A stretch of 64,000 nt of DNA from Fusarium oxysporum f. sp. lycopersici 4287. Lineage: Eukaryota; Ascomycota; Sordariomycetes; Hypocreales; Nectriaceae. A program made the position numbers and the translations under genes. Location of the stretch: assembly GCF_000149955.1 (NCBI RefSeq), contig NC_030990.1, forward strand, positions 4,825,482 to 4,889,481. Reading direction: 5' to 3'. The notes beneath the pieces were generated by a model. It worked only from the letters and a program-made list of their open reading frames with translations, was not told where the DNA came from and ran no database searches. Shown piece after piece: positions 22,622-33,865 of the stretch (within the stretch, counting starts at the first letter, position 1; every line of letters starts with the position of its first letter).

Positions 22622-23549
22622 AGCGGACACCGCTATCTCGGCGACTGCTACTCTTACCCTAGTATATTATCTAGCTACTACTTCTACAAAGGTATTTAGT
22701 ATTTTTAGTGACTTGATATCTGCTAGTTTCCACATTATTATGCTAAATCCCTCTGCAAGACTACTAAATAAACTTAGATGCACGGCCTGGATGCGTCACC
22801 TGATTGTATCCGCGTGACGCCGAATGTGAGACACTGAACATCAGGTGAGAGATTCATCAACCACATCCAATCGCCATAGCCACTCAGTGTCGGTGATCCT
22901 CACCAAAAACGCCTAATAGGAACCGCGTGAGCGTCAGTTCCTCGAGCTAGTGCCCGCCTCGGTGAGACCTGGGCGTCTAGATCGGTGTTCACAAGGGGAG
23001 GAGCCGTCCATATACGAGTTGAGGTCTGGTTTAGGATAGCCTTGTAAGACCCCAAGACTTCTATTTCGGACAATAGGGAATATCCTTAGAGAAACTTAAA
23101 TGGCTTGTAAGTATTAGCAGTGTAAATCCACGGAATGGATGACACGAACCCAGTGCTGTAAGTTGAATGGGGGAGTGTACTGTAGCCTTTTACTTATTAC
23201 TTACTATTATTTTCATTTGACTGAGATAGAAGTTCGTTTTAGGTTTTAATCGTGATCCAGTACCTAACTGAGTGTGATTCAAAAAATGTAAGTTCCAAAT
23301 TAGAAACTCGCTCATTGCAGCTATCAACCTAGACTTCCCCACAGTAACTATTCGGAGGTTGGCATTTAAAGTTTCAATAGCTTAAAGTTACTCCAAGCCA
23401 TTACCATGGCGCTCTTATAGCCTCGTTGAGACCCCAGATTATAAGTATCTCAAAAGAGACGCCTACTACAAGTTATTATGGCAGTCGACTCATGAACAAT
23501 TTACACCTTATTTACCTTAGAAACCGCACCAAAGATTTACCAACTCTCA

Positions 23550-24358
23550 ATGAAGGTATCACTCGTTCTTTACGTCCTGGCGTGCGCCTTCTCGGCCATG
23601 GCCTCCAGCATTCGCCGTAAGCACTCTAACGACGCCGACAACAACGCGGAGAACTTCCATCCCCACGAGGGCATCCCCCACATTGCCAAGTACGGATATA
23701 ACAAGTACTACGATGAAGAAACCAATGAAGAGTCGTATCAAGGCAAGGCTATGACCTGCGTCCCCCGCGATAAACTCGAGGCCCTTCTCAACCAGTACAT
23801 CTCGACCTTCTCAGGTATCGAAGACGGCGGCAGGATGGCCAAGAAGACCTTTGATGAGGACCTCAAAATATACTCCCAGACGCGATGGTGGATAACCACT
23901 GCCGTAGGCGGTGATCTTGAGAAGAATATCGAGAAGTGGGCCAAGGCATGTTGCCTGTTCTCTCAAGCCTTATGCCCAGTCCGAGGACATATCCTAATAC
24001 TTCGTCACAGACCGATAATTTCCCTCCAATCTTTGAAAATCGCGCCCAGTTTATTAAGGCACTCATCCGCAAGAATAATCCTAACCAATGGAAGAAGGGA
24101 TTGGTCACCTACGGTTGCAATACCTTCACCTTCTACTGGAAGGGCGACTTCTCGATCCCTGAGTACCCGACCGTAGGCCGCACCTTTGGCATCCACATAG
24201 TGTTCGTGAACCCTAAGACCAGCAGGGTCAATAAGGTGTACGCAGAGTATAACTCATTAAACCATATGTATAACCTTGGCGCTCACATCACTTGGGCTAA
24301 GGATCCCGTGTGCTGCGATTGCCCTCCCTTTGTTACTAGCTGCAAGTGTCCTATTTAG
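23550..24358 (+). CDS. Secreted NTF2-like domain protein
   Basis: There are two exons, 23550-23945 and 24011-24358 (247 aa). The 65-nt intron has a GCATGT donor and CACAG acceptor, with a CTAAT branch, so it is a GC-AG intron. A GT donor at an upstream in-phase GTAGGC would be possible but would delete 'VGGDLEKNIEKWAK'. A signal peptide (MKVSLVLYVLACAFSAMASS) precedes a charged region. From residue ~75 the layout is that of secreted fungal NTF2-like proteins: 'CVPRDKLEALLNQYISTFSG', a 'DNFPPIFENRAQFIKAL' loop, 'TFTFYWKGDF' strand, and 'RVNKVYAEYNSLNHMYNLGA'. The C-terminus is Cys-rich (CCDCPPFVTSCKCPI). It is probably an extracellular binding protein; the ligand is unknown. Confidence 0.78.
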
Positions 24359-25767
24359 TAGGCGCTGGAATTATGAAACTTGTATTTTTTCCTGTCAGAT
24401 GTGGAACTCGATAGCCAGCCTTTTCAATGTTCAGACCTCTAGACCCAATTTGGCAGACGGGACTGCACTTAAGGGCCTCTTTCTGCTAAACAATTAGCTG
24501 ATCGGAAGGATGGTGAGTTCACTCCTAACGATACTTAGCTATAGGCAATATAAGAAGGGACTCTAGACTTTTACTTATTTAAAGAGTTTAGTAAGTTACT
24601 TGCTAAGACAAAACCAACCTCCGTCGAGGGTAGACGCAGTCCTTGCTATACAAGGATATCAAGCCGTTGTTTACCTATTCTTTATTTTTCCCAACCCATC
24701 TGTGAGATTTACCAAGAGGAGGAACTCAACTTCAAAGCACGGTATATATTCATTGAAGTCCCCATGTTTATAAATACGATAAGCGGATCCTTGTCCGCAA
24801 GAAATTCATTTTCACTAATAACCATGCCGTTCTTTTTACTTCCCTTAATCGGGAGCTTCATGACCCTAGCATTCCGCATCTTTTAGGGCTAGGATGCCGG
24901 AATACTCCCGAAATTATCCTTACAGCCTAATAGTAATTAAAGGTCCATAATCTCTTCTTACCCATTAGCTACTGTTATTTGCAAGGGGTTTATGACATAA
25001 TAATCTGGAGAGTCAGGTTCAACCATCAACTCTCATATCTGCAAGTAGAAATTCTAACGAGAACGGGTCTCTATATAGTCCATACGGCGGCTGAGGTCAG
25101 CGGATAAGGATATAGGCTGTTATTGTTCGGTGGAGCATTAGAAGGCTTCTTCCTATCCCCATTCCTAACCAAACATAAAGTAACTATTAACAAATGCGCT
25201 GCGGGCACGTCTTGATGTAATCCTTTCCTATCGTGGAACGTATGGTATTGGCCGCGGTTCAATTAGGGAGTGTTAAGTTCATGGGATATTAAATAGAGAG
25301 TCATTGACATTTAGATGGAACCATAAACAAGGGAAGCAACTAGAGGGTCTAGACATTCAGATTATGAACGAAGCATTTAAACTTAGATAAAGGCTACAAT
25401 GGCGGCAAGCTTCAATATTGTGCAGTTCGGCCCTAATAAATTGTTTGGTATGCAATAGTTATAAAAAATATGGATTTTATTTGCCGAGACACTGGACGCC
25501 CGTAATTGCAAGCAGAAATCGAGAATACCTTAGTGAAAAGGCAAATTTTAATTTCACTGACTCTTTACTAATCCAGTAGACCTAGATTTGCAAATTTCAT
25601 AATAATAACTATCCCTAAGTTGTAGCCAGTTATTATATTATATCTTAAGAGCTAATAGGTGGTTATATGGGCCGCGATAGCCCACTTACAGAGTGCATTA
25701 TTATACTAAACTTTTCCAAAAGTCCCTTTAACTCCCTTTCCTCCATGTCCCTGTTTTTTCCGAATTA
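24359..25767. other. Intergenic, convergent 3' flanks
   Basis: This lies between two convergent genes. It is mildly A+T-rich (e.g. 25400-25700). No gene, RNA or repeat could be supported. Confidence 0.5.
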
Positions 25768-27115
25768 TTACTGCTCCTCCTGAATTATCTGAGGCGACAT
25801 TTGCTTCGCGCGTGCAGTCTTTCTCATCCCACCTACGAAAATGCCAGTGATATAGAGCACCGCGGCGATACCAGCAACGGCAGAATACGGAATGACATAG
25901 CATTGAGGCGAGCCTGCGAGTTGAAGACCCAGCCCTCCGTTGATGATACCAAGGATCATGAGGACTCGTCCAAACCAGATATGGGCGTGGCTGATGAGTC
26001 CTCGCTTGCCGTGATTCACAAAGTACCGATGGTGAGCCCAACCCAGAATAAGCTGCAGGCCAATCAGTGCAACGACTATGGTGCCCATTATTGTGTGAGC
26101 TTGTTTCCACCACTAGAGAAATATAGTTAGCACGCGTGGCTTTACTATGGGGCTAATGCATCTGTATCTGGCCGGGTTCACTTACATCACTATCATTACG
26201 GGCATAGACATAACCAAGGGCAAAGCCGGCCCACATACCCAGGAAAACAATGACCTGCCAGCCGGCATGAATGAACCACTTTCCGATCATAGTCATGAGT
26301 ACGGCTCCCAGGGGATATCCGGCGAGGAAGACAATAGACATGATAACTCCATGGGCACGGAGCACTATATCGCTCGTGCGACTGTAATCTGCCTCTGGCA
26401 TAGCACCATTACCGGAGCCGGAGTCAGAATCAGAATCAGACTCCGAGTTGGAACTTGAGTCTCCACTACTACTAGACGTGAAGGGGTTGCTGTCTGAGCT
26501 CATGGACGCCTGGGCAAAGTCGATATTGAAGCTGCTGTCCCCATCATGCTCCAAGATTCTCGCGGAAAGACTCGTGGAGTTAAGCGGGTTGCCATTCTTC
26601 CAGGCGGCGATCCAAGGGTTGGAGCCTTCGAGGTTCAGGCTACTGCAATCGCCGCATCGAATATTGGCAATCATCTTATTATTTTTAACGCCAGAGCCAG
26701 CGAGCAGCTCGACCTCACTTCGTTCTGTGTATTCGGGCATAACATGGCCGCGTCCGGTTCTCGTACTCAGAGTGATATTGCCGTCACCATTCTGATAAAT
26801 TAGGAACATAGCGGCGCCTCGCATACCTGTGCCTATGCCGAGCCCCGCCCATGTTAGGGTGGTGGGAGCTTCGATTTGGAAGTAGATGTTGCCGGAGCCT
26901 GACACTGCGGATACCTTAGGGACACCCCAACGGAAACAGACGTCCCCGTTATTGGGACAGAAAGATGAGGTAAGAGCTGAAGCGCTGCAGGTGTCTATGG
27001 GTCAAGGTAACGACCATGTTAGGGAGGGGTTCTTCTGAAAGTCTGTGGTTTATTTGGCGGACGACTTACACAACGCCGCTATAGAGGCAAGCAACATGCC
27101 ACATGCTGATGTCAT
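25768..27115 (-). CDS. CDH-type cytochrome (DOMON-like) + cytochrome b561 membrane protein
   Basis: I read three exons: 27115-27070, 26994-26186 and 26112-25768. The introns are 75 and 73 nt; the second has a perfect GCTAAC branch. The product is 399 aa. A signal peptide (MTSACGMLLASIAAL) is followed by a cellobiose-dehydrogenase-type cytochrome domain to residue ~190 (FCPNNGDVCFRWGVP, TTLTWAGLGIGTGM, 'AAMFLIY', 'GRGHVMPEY'). The Met of AAMF and the His of GRGH are plausible haem ligands. A Ser/Asp linker (SSSSGDSSSNSESDSDSDSG) follows. A b561 core of five to six spans has conserved His residues in 'RAHGVIMS', 'FIHAGWQ', 'KQAHTIMG', 'WAHHRYF' and 'SHAHIWFGR'. It probably passes electrons across the plasma membrane to extracellular acceptors. 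It appears intact. Confidence 0.88.
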
Positions 27116-29817
27116 GATGGAGGGGTGGGTCAAGATACGAAGGAGAAGTGGTTTGCTAAGAGACGCGAAGAGGTTGAGTATGCCATGAGGGATAGGGCAC
27201 AGTTCATATAGGCCACCTCCTGTAACACACAACCACGCACGATATCAAACGATCTCGAGTGGGCCATATCTGCAAGCCGCAAACCCCGGTCGGGGCAAGA
27301 GACACCCTCTACTGTCTTACAAGCCCATATAGGTTGGAGGCTCGGCAGATGGGGTTGCCGTGATCGAAGAAACGCCGATCACCTAAGTCAAAGAACGCGC
27401 CAAGCAGGGGCCCGGAAAGACAAACTGCAGAAATACAGACATCATAGCCAAGATAAAAAAAGGCTTCACCCCCATGGTGTGAGCCGCCCCTTGACGCCCA
27501 GAGATTGGAGTGCACAAGGGAAGCTTTCCAAAGGAGTGCAATAAGGTTCATCACGCACTGCTACATCCTGGACTGAGCCAAAAGCCGTCCTGAAGCTCCG
27601 CTATCAAGGATGCGCTTAAGCAGATTCGGGATTGACCTGACTTGGCTATTTGAAAGGAGTGCTGCCGGGGATCGCTCACCCGCTCTGGCCTGAGAAGGCG
27701 TACAGTCGCTTGTTATTCGCGGCTGTTGTCTGACTTTACCCGTCTTGCCAATCACAGTATATTAATCATGCAGTACATAAATAGATCGTATCAATAACCC
27801 CTATAAGCACTGATTCTCAAGAACATCTACTTGCAATAAAAGTCAAGCTGCTATAGTTGGTTGATAAGTTTTTTTACTTTATCTTAAGGCAAGCTTGTGT
27901 AATTGTCTTATACGTGAGGTCAAGTGGGGCGAAATACATACTGGAGGGTCTATTCTAAGTTAGAGGCGGCCGACCCTCCCCGGCTAAGTTTGGATCCGTT
28001 TCCTTACATTTCCCCGTCGGATAGTTTCATCCGCCCGACGCGGAGATCCCCATATCCAGTTATCTGGAGTGGGTGGTTGATTAACGGTGGAGGTTCATGA
28101 ACAGCAGCAAATTCGCCGGGGAGCTTACTTTGTCTTGCCTTGCTTCGTCGATTTATTTAGGTGCAGGCCTTTTCTAGTACTCTTATTTCAACTATTATAA
28201 TGCAAAGGATTCCAATCCAGCTGAACTTCCTCTGATATAGTAATACCCATTATAAGAAGCTTTAGTTATAGCTCTTAATTTATAGGAAAAAGCTAGATGC
28301 TCTATATTTATTATATAAAGGTTAACTGGTGTATTTAGTTGGCTTATAGTTAACTATTTAAATAATTAATTCTATTATAGCTTTTAATTTTTAGTAGTGG
28401 CTAAGGAAGGATTAGATAAATATTAGCTTCCTAAACACTAAGATGTATTAATCAGAGGGAAATAACACTAGACATTACTCACTCTGTGTACCAAACCGTG
28501 ACTATATGGACCTATGTATCTATTTGGCCTTATCTTCCCCTGACACAGAGCACATGACTTTAATAAGGGAAAAAGAAAAGAAAGAAAAAATGGATAAAGC
28601 TGGCAATATAGAGCATTAAGTAGTTTTAGCTATAGGCCTTATATATTAACTCTTGTTATATTTATACGTAATTCCTCTCTGCTATAATCCTTCCTTATAA
28701 ATCAACGCTTGGATGATTATTTAATTATGACTGAGCAGCTCATCCTTTGTCGCTAAGAAGGCTTGCGGTTATACGTGGCATGCAGTGTGGTCGACGCCTT
28801 ATGGCTGTTTAAGGATTGCATAGGCTTCCCCAGATTCTAGGTCGTTTGCGAGCGAAAGAAAAAAGCGATAGACATACGGGCGGCGTAACCTTCTTAGCAT
28901 TACCAGTTTTAATAAAGACGAATCATCACGATTAAAACAGTGAAGTAGATATTTAATTTTGGCTCTCGGTCTTTGGGTTGCTAGTCTTGGCCCTCCCTCT
29001 AGAGGGCAATTTTGGAATAGCTATCCCTGCCAAAATCCTAGTAGGTAAAGGTCTCCAATCATTTGTATACGCACTTCCTAGTAACATTCTACGTATTAAT
29101 TAACCTGTGGATGCTGTAAAATATGCTAACATATTAGGAGCCTTTTATTACTTCCGGGATGAATACATCCGAGTGCAGGTGTAGTGGATGGTAGTGAACT
29201 CTAGTGTAATAATAGCCAATCATAAGTCGGAACGCCTCTCGTATTATCTTGAAGTATTTATAGTGATTGGATGGAAAGTACCGATATCCTTTAAATCTAG
29301 GTGTTACAGTTCAAAGTAATTCATAGTGACGCAATTATGCCCAACTTTTAGATTTTTTAGTATCTATCCAACATTGTATATAGGTGCACTACCAGGCCAT
29401 CCGTTAACAGGAGATTTAAGCCTCTAAATAGGCTATTCTAAGAATAGCCTAACCTCATAAATAGATTTCCTTGGTAATCACAGTTCTTAGAAGAAGGTCG
29501 ATTTAACTGCAATGGCGGAAGGTCTTCTGAATGTCCTCCTCCCTGCTTTATAGGCCAGAGCATAAATCAGAGTCGGCCGACGAAGCCTCCTGACTGCGGA
29601 TCGTCATCATGATGTTGGAGGTATACACTAAAGATCCCTCAGACCAAAATAACCTAGCCAGACTTGCTCGCCAATCGAGAAGTATAAATAGCAGTCCTCA
29701 GGATATGAAACGAAATAGCCCCGTTCTCTCCAGGATTAATCATCTATCAAGACCGCAGTTCACTAATTCGCTGACACTATCTCTTCTTTTACTCATCGAA
29801 GCAGCCCACTCGCCAAA
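27116..29817. other. Intergenic, 2.7 kb
   Basis: No complete gene is supported. Bases ~28190-28440 are A+T-rich and contain two similar strings (TATAGCTCTTAATTTATAG and TATAGCTTTTAATTTTTAG), probably a short RIP-degraded fragment. The frame at 27309-27554 (-) has no recognisable domain. The promoter of the secreted protein at 29818 lies at the right end. Confidence 0.5.
29671..29690 (+). promoter_or_regulatory. CCAAT and TATA elements of the 29818 gene
   Basis: CCAAT at 29671-29675 and TATAAATA at 29683-29690, ~130 nt before the start codon, make a plausible core promoter. Confidence 0.5.
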
Positions 29818-30411
29818 ATGCATTTCACTATTACTACTCTCTCCCTCCTTATCGCCTCCGCCGCCCTGGCAACGCCCCTCGACTCCCATAGCCACCAGGA
29901 CTCAGGTGCTGACATCTTCCCAAACTTCAACACTTACTCCGACTGGGCAATCTGCAAAGGGAAGATTACTAAGGGGCGCTTCCCAACTCTACAGGCTCCT
30001 AATAATAACGGCGGCTGCGTCCGGTATTATCAGGGTATTGATATGACAGGTGTTGTCACGGAGCTACACTTCTATTTTAAGGATGGGTTTAGGTCTGCCT
30101 GCGACTGCGCCGCGAAATGCTTAGAATTGCCGACCCGGTGTACGAACTGGGTGTGGAAGCATACCTTTGTGAAAAAGGATAGCGGCAAGCGGTCATGCAC
30201 TTTATACAGCAGTCCTAATCTGCCGAAAGATGTAACACTTGCATATAACAAGGCAAAGAGCAAGGGCTTCAAGCCATTACAGGCTGCTAATAATCCCCAG
30301 CAAGGAGCCGATGCGCCGTTAACCTTTTTGGATGCAGCGGGAACAAAGCCTGATAAATTTGGAGTGTCTGGTTTTACGGTGCGGGATCAGAATAAAAGAT
30401 TATACTGTTAG
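29818..30411 (+). CDS. Secreted Cys-containing protein, PAN/apple-like
   Basis: A single exon of 197 aa. The signal peptide is MHFTITTLSLLIASAALA, with cleavage near ALA-TP. The mature part has Cys residues in 'SDWAICKGK', 'NGGCVRYY', 'SACDCAAKCLE', 'TRCTNWVWKH', 'KRSCTLYSS' and a C-terminal Cys. The run CDCAAKC...CTNW...CTLYSSPNLP is the layout of PAN/apple modules in secreted fungal proteins (Cys-x-C, then Cys-x-x-W, then C-x-LY). It could bind carbohydrate or protein extracellularly, and size and secretion make it an effector candidate. It stands alone, followed by a RIP-like A+T-rich tract. Confidence 0.75.
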   Translation: MHFTITTLSLLIASAALATPLDSHSHQDSGADIFPNFNTYSDWAICKGKITKGRFPTLQAPNNNGGCVRYYQGIDMTGVVTELHFYFKDGFRSACDCAAKCLELPTRCTNWVWKHTFVKKDSGKRSCTLYSSPNLPKDVTLAYNKAKSKGFKPLQAANNPQQGADAPLTFLDAAGTKPDKFGVSGFTVRDQNKRLYC

Positions 30412-31349
30412 GAGGAAAATTATTACAGGGGCTAAATTGGCCTTTCTATGGTAGGAGAGGTGGACCTGATTAATATATTGTACTTCTTTTGTTTAGGGGT
30501 TATTTATATGGCAAATTGTAAACTATATTATGTTTTCTTCTTATTAGGGGGTTACTTATATGGCAAATTGTTAATTATAAGTTTATTATAAGTTTATTAT
30601 ATTTAATAATATTCTTATTTATCTTACCTAGGTCTTATTTATATATTATTTTTAAACTTATATTTATGATTTACTACTGAAGTTAAATATTATAAACGTT
30701 ATTTTTATTATTAAATTTATAATAATTATTATTTTTTATATTTTAGTTATAAGTATTATTATTAACTAAGGTAAAATTTGTATTATTTTATTCTTAAATA
30801 AAAAGAATTAATATAATAATTATATTTATACTACTTAAGGTTATATACTAACACTTAAATAAGAGCTATTAATATATGGCTTAAATCCTAAGTTTAATAT
30901 AAAAGCCTGAGAAAAATTCACAGTAAGCTTAGATCCCTATTATCACCAGAGCTCAAGGTCCAAAGTCTTATTACCCCCTAAGAACTACCAAGCTGAGGCG
31001 GCCACGTTTCTATCAAAATGTAGTTGATTCAGCCAATAGTTCTACCCTGTCGAGTATGTAGCCATTTAGAAATCAGACTAATGGCCATATGTGCATAAGC
31101 GCTATGCCTTGGCGCGAGGCAGTTTTCAACTCAGTTGCCTTAAGCGAAGCCCATGCGGTTGCCTTGCTCATATCGCGGTCTATATTAATTCATCCGTCGA
31201 CCGCTGGGACCCTTATTTTCGCAGTTGCTGACTGTGCAAGTCCTCACAAATATTTATTCATCTCGTTCCTTTAAGTCCCTAAGCTTAAGAGGTACTTATC
31301 ACGCCTCAGAGAACCCTGTCATTTTCCGAAAACCGGATTGTCCGATATT
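30412..31349. other. A+T-rich 3' flank with a small tandem duplication
   Basis: Bases 30496-30519 and 30547-30570 are near copies (GGGGTTA[T/C]TTATATGGCAAATTG), a ~51-nt-period duplication. Bases 30580-30900 are strongly A+T-rich without open frames. No gene is supported to 31349. Confidence 0.55.
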
Positions 31350-32828
31350 ATGGCTGAAGCACTAGGAGTTCCGAGCTCAATTATAGCTGTCGTTGGAGCC
31401 TCTAAGAAACTCCGGTGGGAGTCTATTGAGACTCTTGACAACGGCAGGATTAGATGCATCAACTCGTAAGGTTGACAGAAGCCTGGCTTTTGTTGGGATA
31501 GATTACCGGGCCATTGTTGTTTGTTTGGTAAAAGAAAATATCTCATCCATTAGGCATGTTGAACACCGTCTAGGACTCACAGACTCGGACGCAGTTTGGT
31601 GCAATCTTCAAAATAACGATAAGGCTGGCTTCCTTCTCAGAAGGCTCGAATTGAGCTTGATCGAGATTGAAGAGACTCTGAGGATGATAGAGTCCAAGTT
31701 CAAAGATAATACAATCATCAATCGCGCGACTTGGATGATGCATCGTAACAAAATCAAGACGTTACGAGCGAATTTGCGAGAGCAGAAAGACAACATAATC
31801 CTCTACTTCTCGGGAAGTGCAAGGTGCGTATAAACCCACACGTATTCTAGGTGTTATTGCTCTGGTTATAAATAATAAATGTCTTACTTACATACCTTCA
31901 GTACGCAAGCCAGCCGGAATTTTGTTCTACTCACCAAGGTTCTATGCGAGAACAGTCAGAACATACATCAAGAGGGACAAAGACATAACCATCTCGATGC
32001 GTTATTACAAAACATGTCGCAATCGCTCGCAGCGTTGAGCACAATTCCAGAACGCCAGACTCAGCTCATCGCCCTGCTGGAAAACCTTGCACCATATGTT
32101 GTAACCCTTGAGCAGAGGACTACTGACAATACAATTTCGCAAACAGTAAAGAATAAATCCAATATGGGAAAACCGGATGAGACGCCTACTGCTGGAGCTG
32201 CCCGCTCACTACCTCAGCTTTCTCCAGTTCCAGATACATCGTCCGTACAAATATCCACCGAGTCAATTTCAACGCTCAAGTTGGAATTTTCTAGATTCCA
32301 GAAACGCGGCTGCGTTCTGGGATGCGAATGTCATTGCCACCAAAGACGGCGCTACCGCTCACCGTCCTTTGCGGAAAAGATTTTAGGCGAAGTATTTGTT
32401 GCTTTTTCCAGCTTACCCTTACTATCGAGGCCTTGCCAGAATGGTTCCATGCATAAATCTCGATTTTCGTTCAACTTCACGTACTATCTTCCCACCGCCT
32501 TTCTTAACAAAATGGTCTCTCTGGTCTATATGACTACGACACAGAGAGACCCGGCCGTATGCATCAAGGTCCGACCCCTTAGCAATGACTTCTCGATCTA
32601 CAGGGCAATCGAGAAATGCGATGTTGGTGGGATACATAAGATGCTTGAAGGACGCTTGGTTCACCCTAGTGCATCATTCAAAGGGTAAAAGCCCATCGCA
32701 AGTAAACACTAAACCGAGGAAGACTAATTCTTAATACCAGGGGCTGGACGCCACTCCATGTAAGAACAACTATAAAAACCTGTGAATGCAAAGTCGTGAT
32801 TCTTATCACCCTAGTAGTACGCAATTAG
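31350..32828 (+). pseudogene. NLR-like / ankyrin-type fungal protein, damaged at both ends
   Basis: The start MAEALGVPSSIIAVVGA (31350) is that of a fungal STAND-type N-terminal domain. The body of the protein continues in another frame (from ~31393: 'LRRLELSLIEIEETLRMIES', 'REQKDNIILYFSGSA'), so a frameshift or a lost segment lies near 31400. A 78-nt intron (31824-31901) joins in frame to 'STQASRNFVLLTKVLCEN'. Next come the family's Cys/His cluster 'CVLGCECHCHQ' and the 'FVAFSSLPLLS...KSRFSFNFTYYLP' block. A 56-nt intron (32685-32740) leads to 'GWTPLH', the first ankyrin repeat. The sequence then enters RIP-like DNA at ~32830 and no further ankyrin repeats are found. It is probably a truncated relic of a longer immunity- or incompatibility-type protein. 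Confidence 0.65.
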
Positions 32829-33865
32829 CTATGGCTATACCAACATTATAAAATCTCTTTTAGCCGTTAGAGCTAATCCGCTTATAGATAGTTAATATAC
32901 TTAACTAATTGGTATACTTATTAACTATATTATTTATTTATGTATTAGAATTATATTATTAATTTATATTATTTTATAATAAATAGGCATTTAAATAAGA
33001 CAACTAATTTATATTAAGTTTTTATTTATAGGTTATATAAATTATTAAACTAAGTAGGTTAGTTATTATATCTTTTAATAATTAAATAAATATATAATAG
33101 GCATATTAATATAAAGATGTCTTATTAATAACTAGTAAACTATATCTATAAGAGTGCTAATAAATATTATTTATATACTAGAAGTAATCTAAGAGGATTA
33201 CGAATGTAGTTAGATTATAGTAATTTCTAGAGTGTTATAATCCTATATATAGGGTAATTTAGCTCTGGTTAGTTTATAGCTATTAGAAGGTCTATGCCTT
33301 ATATAAGCTTTTATAGGGCATATATAATATAATTGCTAGGGTTATAATATATTTTAATAAAGTTAATTAATTTTAATTTAAATTTAATATTTTTACCTAA
33401 TAAAATAAGGCTAACTTAATTTTAAAATAAGAAAATATAATACTTACCTGCATTCTGTTCTTAATAGCATTTAAGATTATTAAGTTTAGGCCCTATAATG
33501 CAATAGCATTATAGATATAAGGCCACGAAAAAATATATTTATATTTTAAATTAGATAAAGACCAAAAACTTGGGGTTATGGTCTGGAAAACCCTAAGTGC
33601 CGATTCCCCCTGGTAAGCACTTAAGAATCGCTTACGTACGGTTTTAGGCATCAGTCCCACCCAATGTCGACGTGGCATTAATGCCCAAATGCGGGATTAG
33701 CGACAACCTTAGATCACGGCTAATGCAGTCAGACCAAGACCCATGACGATCAATACCAGCCATAAAATCACCTCCACCCTTCAAGGGGTGGACTCAAAAA
33801 TTCTCCTCGTTCTTGTCATAGGCTCCTTCGGATTTTGACACACAGGCAACAGCCACTATTGCAAA
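32829..33865. repeat. RIP-degraded dispersed repeat, copy 2 (32,880-33,480), then promoter of the Zn2Cys6 relic
   Basis: Bases ~33040-33190 and 33310-33350 match 3480-3620 and 3790-3835 (e.g. ATATAATTGCTAGGGTTATAATAT). There is no coding potential. Bases 33490-33865 return to ordinary composition and hold the 5' flank of the next gene. Confidence 0.7.

Larger units (their letters stand above)
19867..23549. other. 3.7-kb gene-poor intergenic region
   Basis: No supportable complete gene is present. The reading frames at 20114-20410, 20685-20918 and 21784-22170 are unlike known proteins and lack splice context. Noted inside are a strong inverted repeat at 21486-21518 (TAAGCCACA / TGTGGCTTA) next to a near-palindrome TTATTTAAGCTAAATAA, and a HET-protein scrap at 22557-22621. 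Confidence 0.5.
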
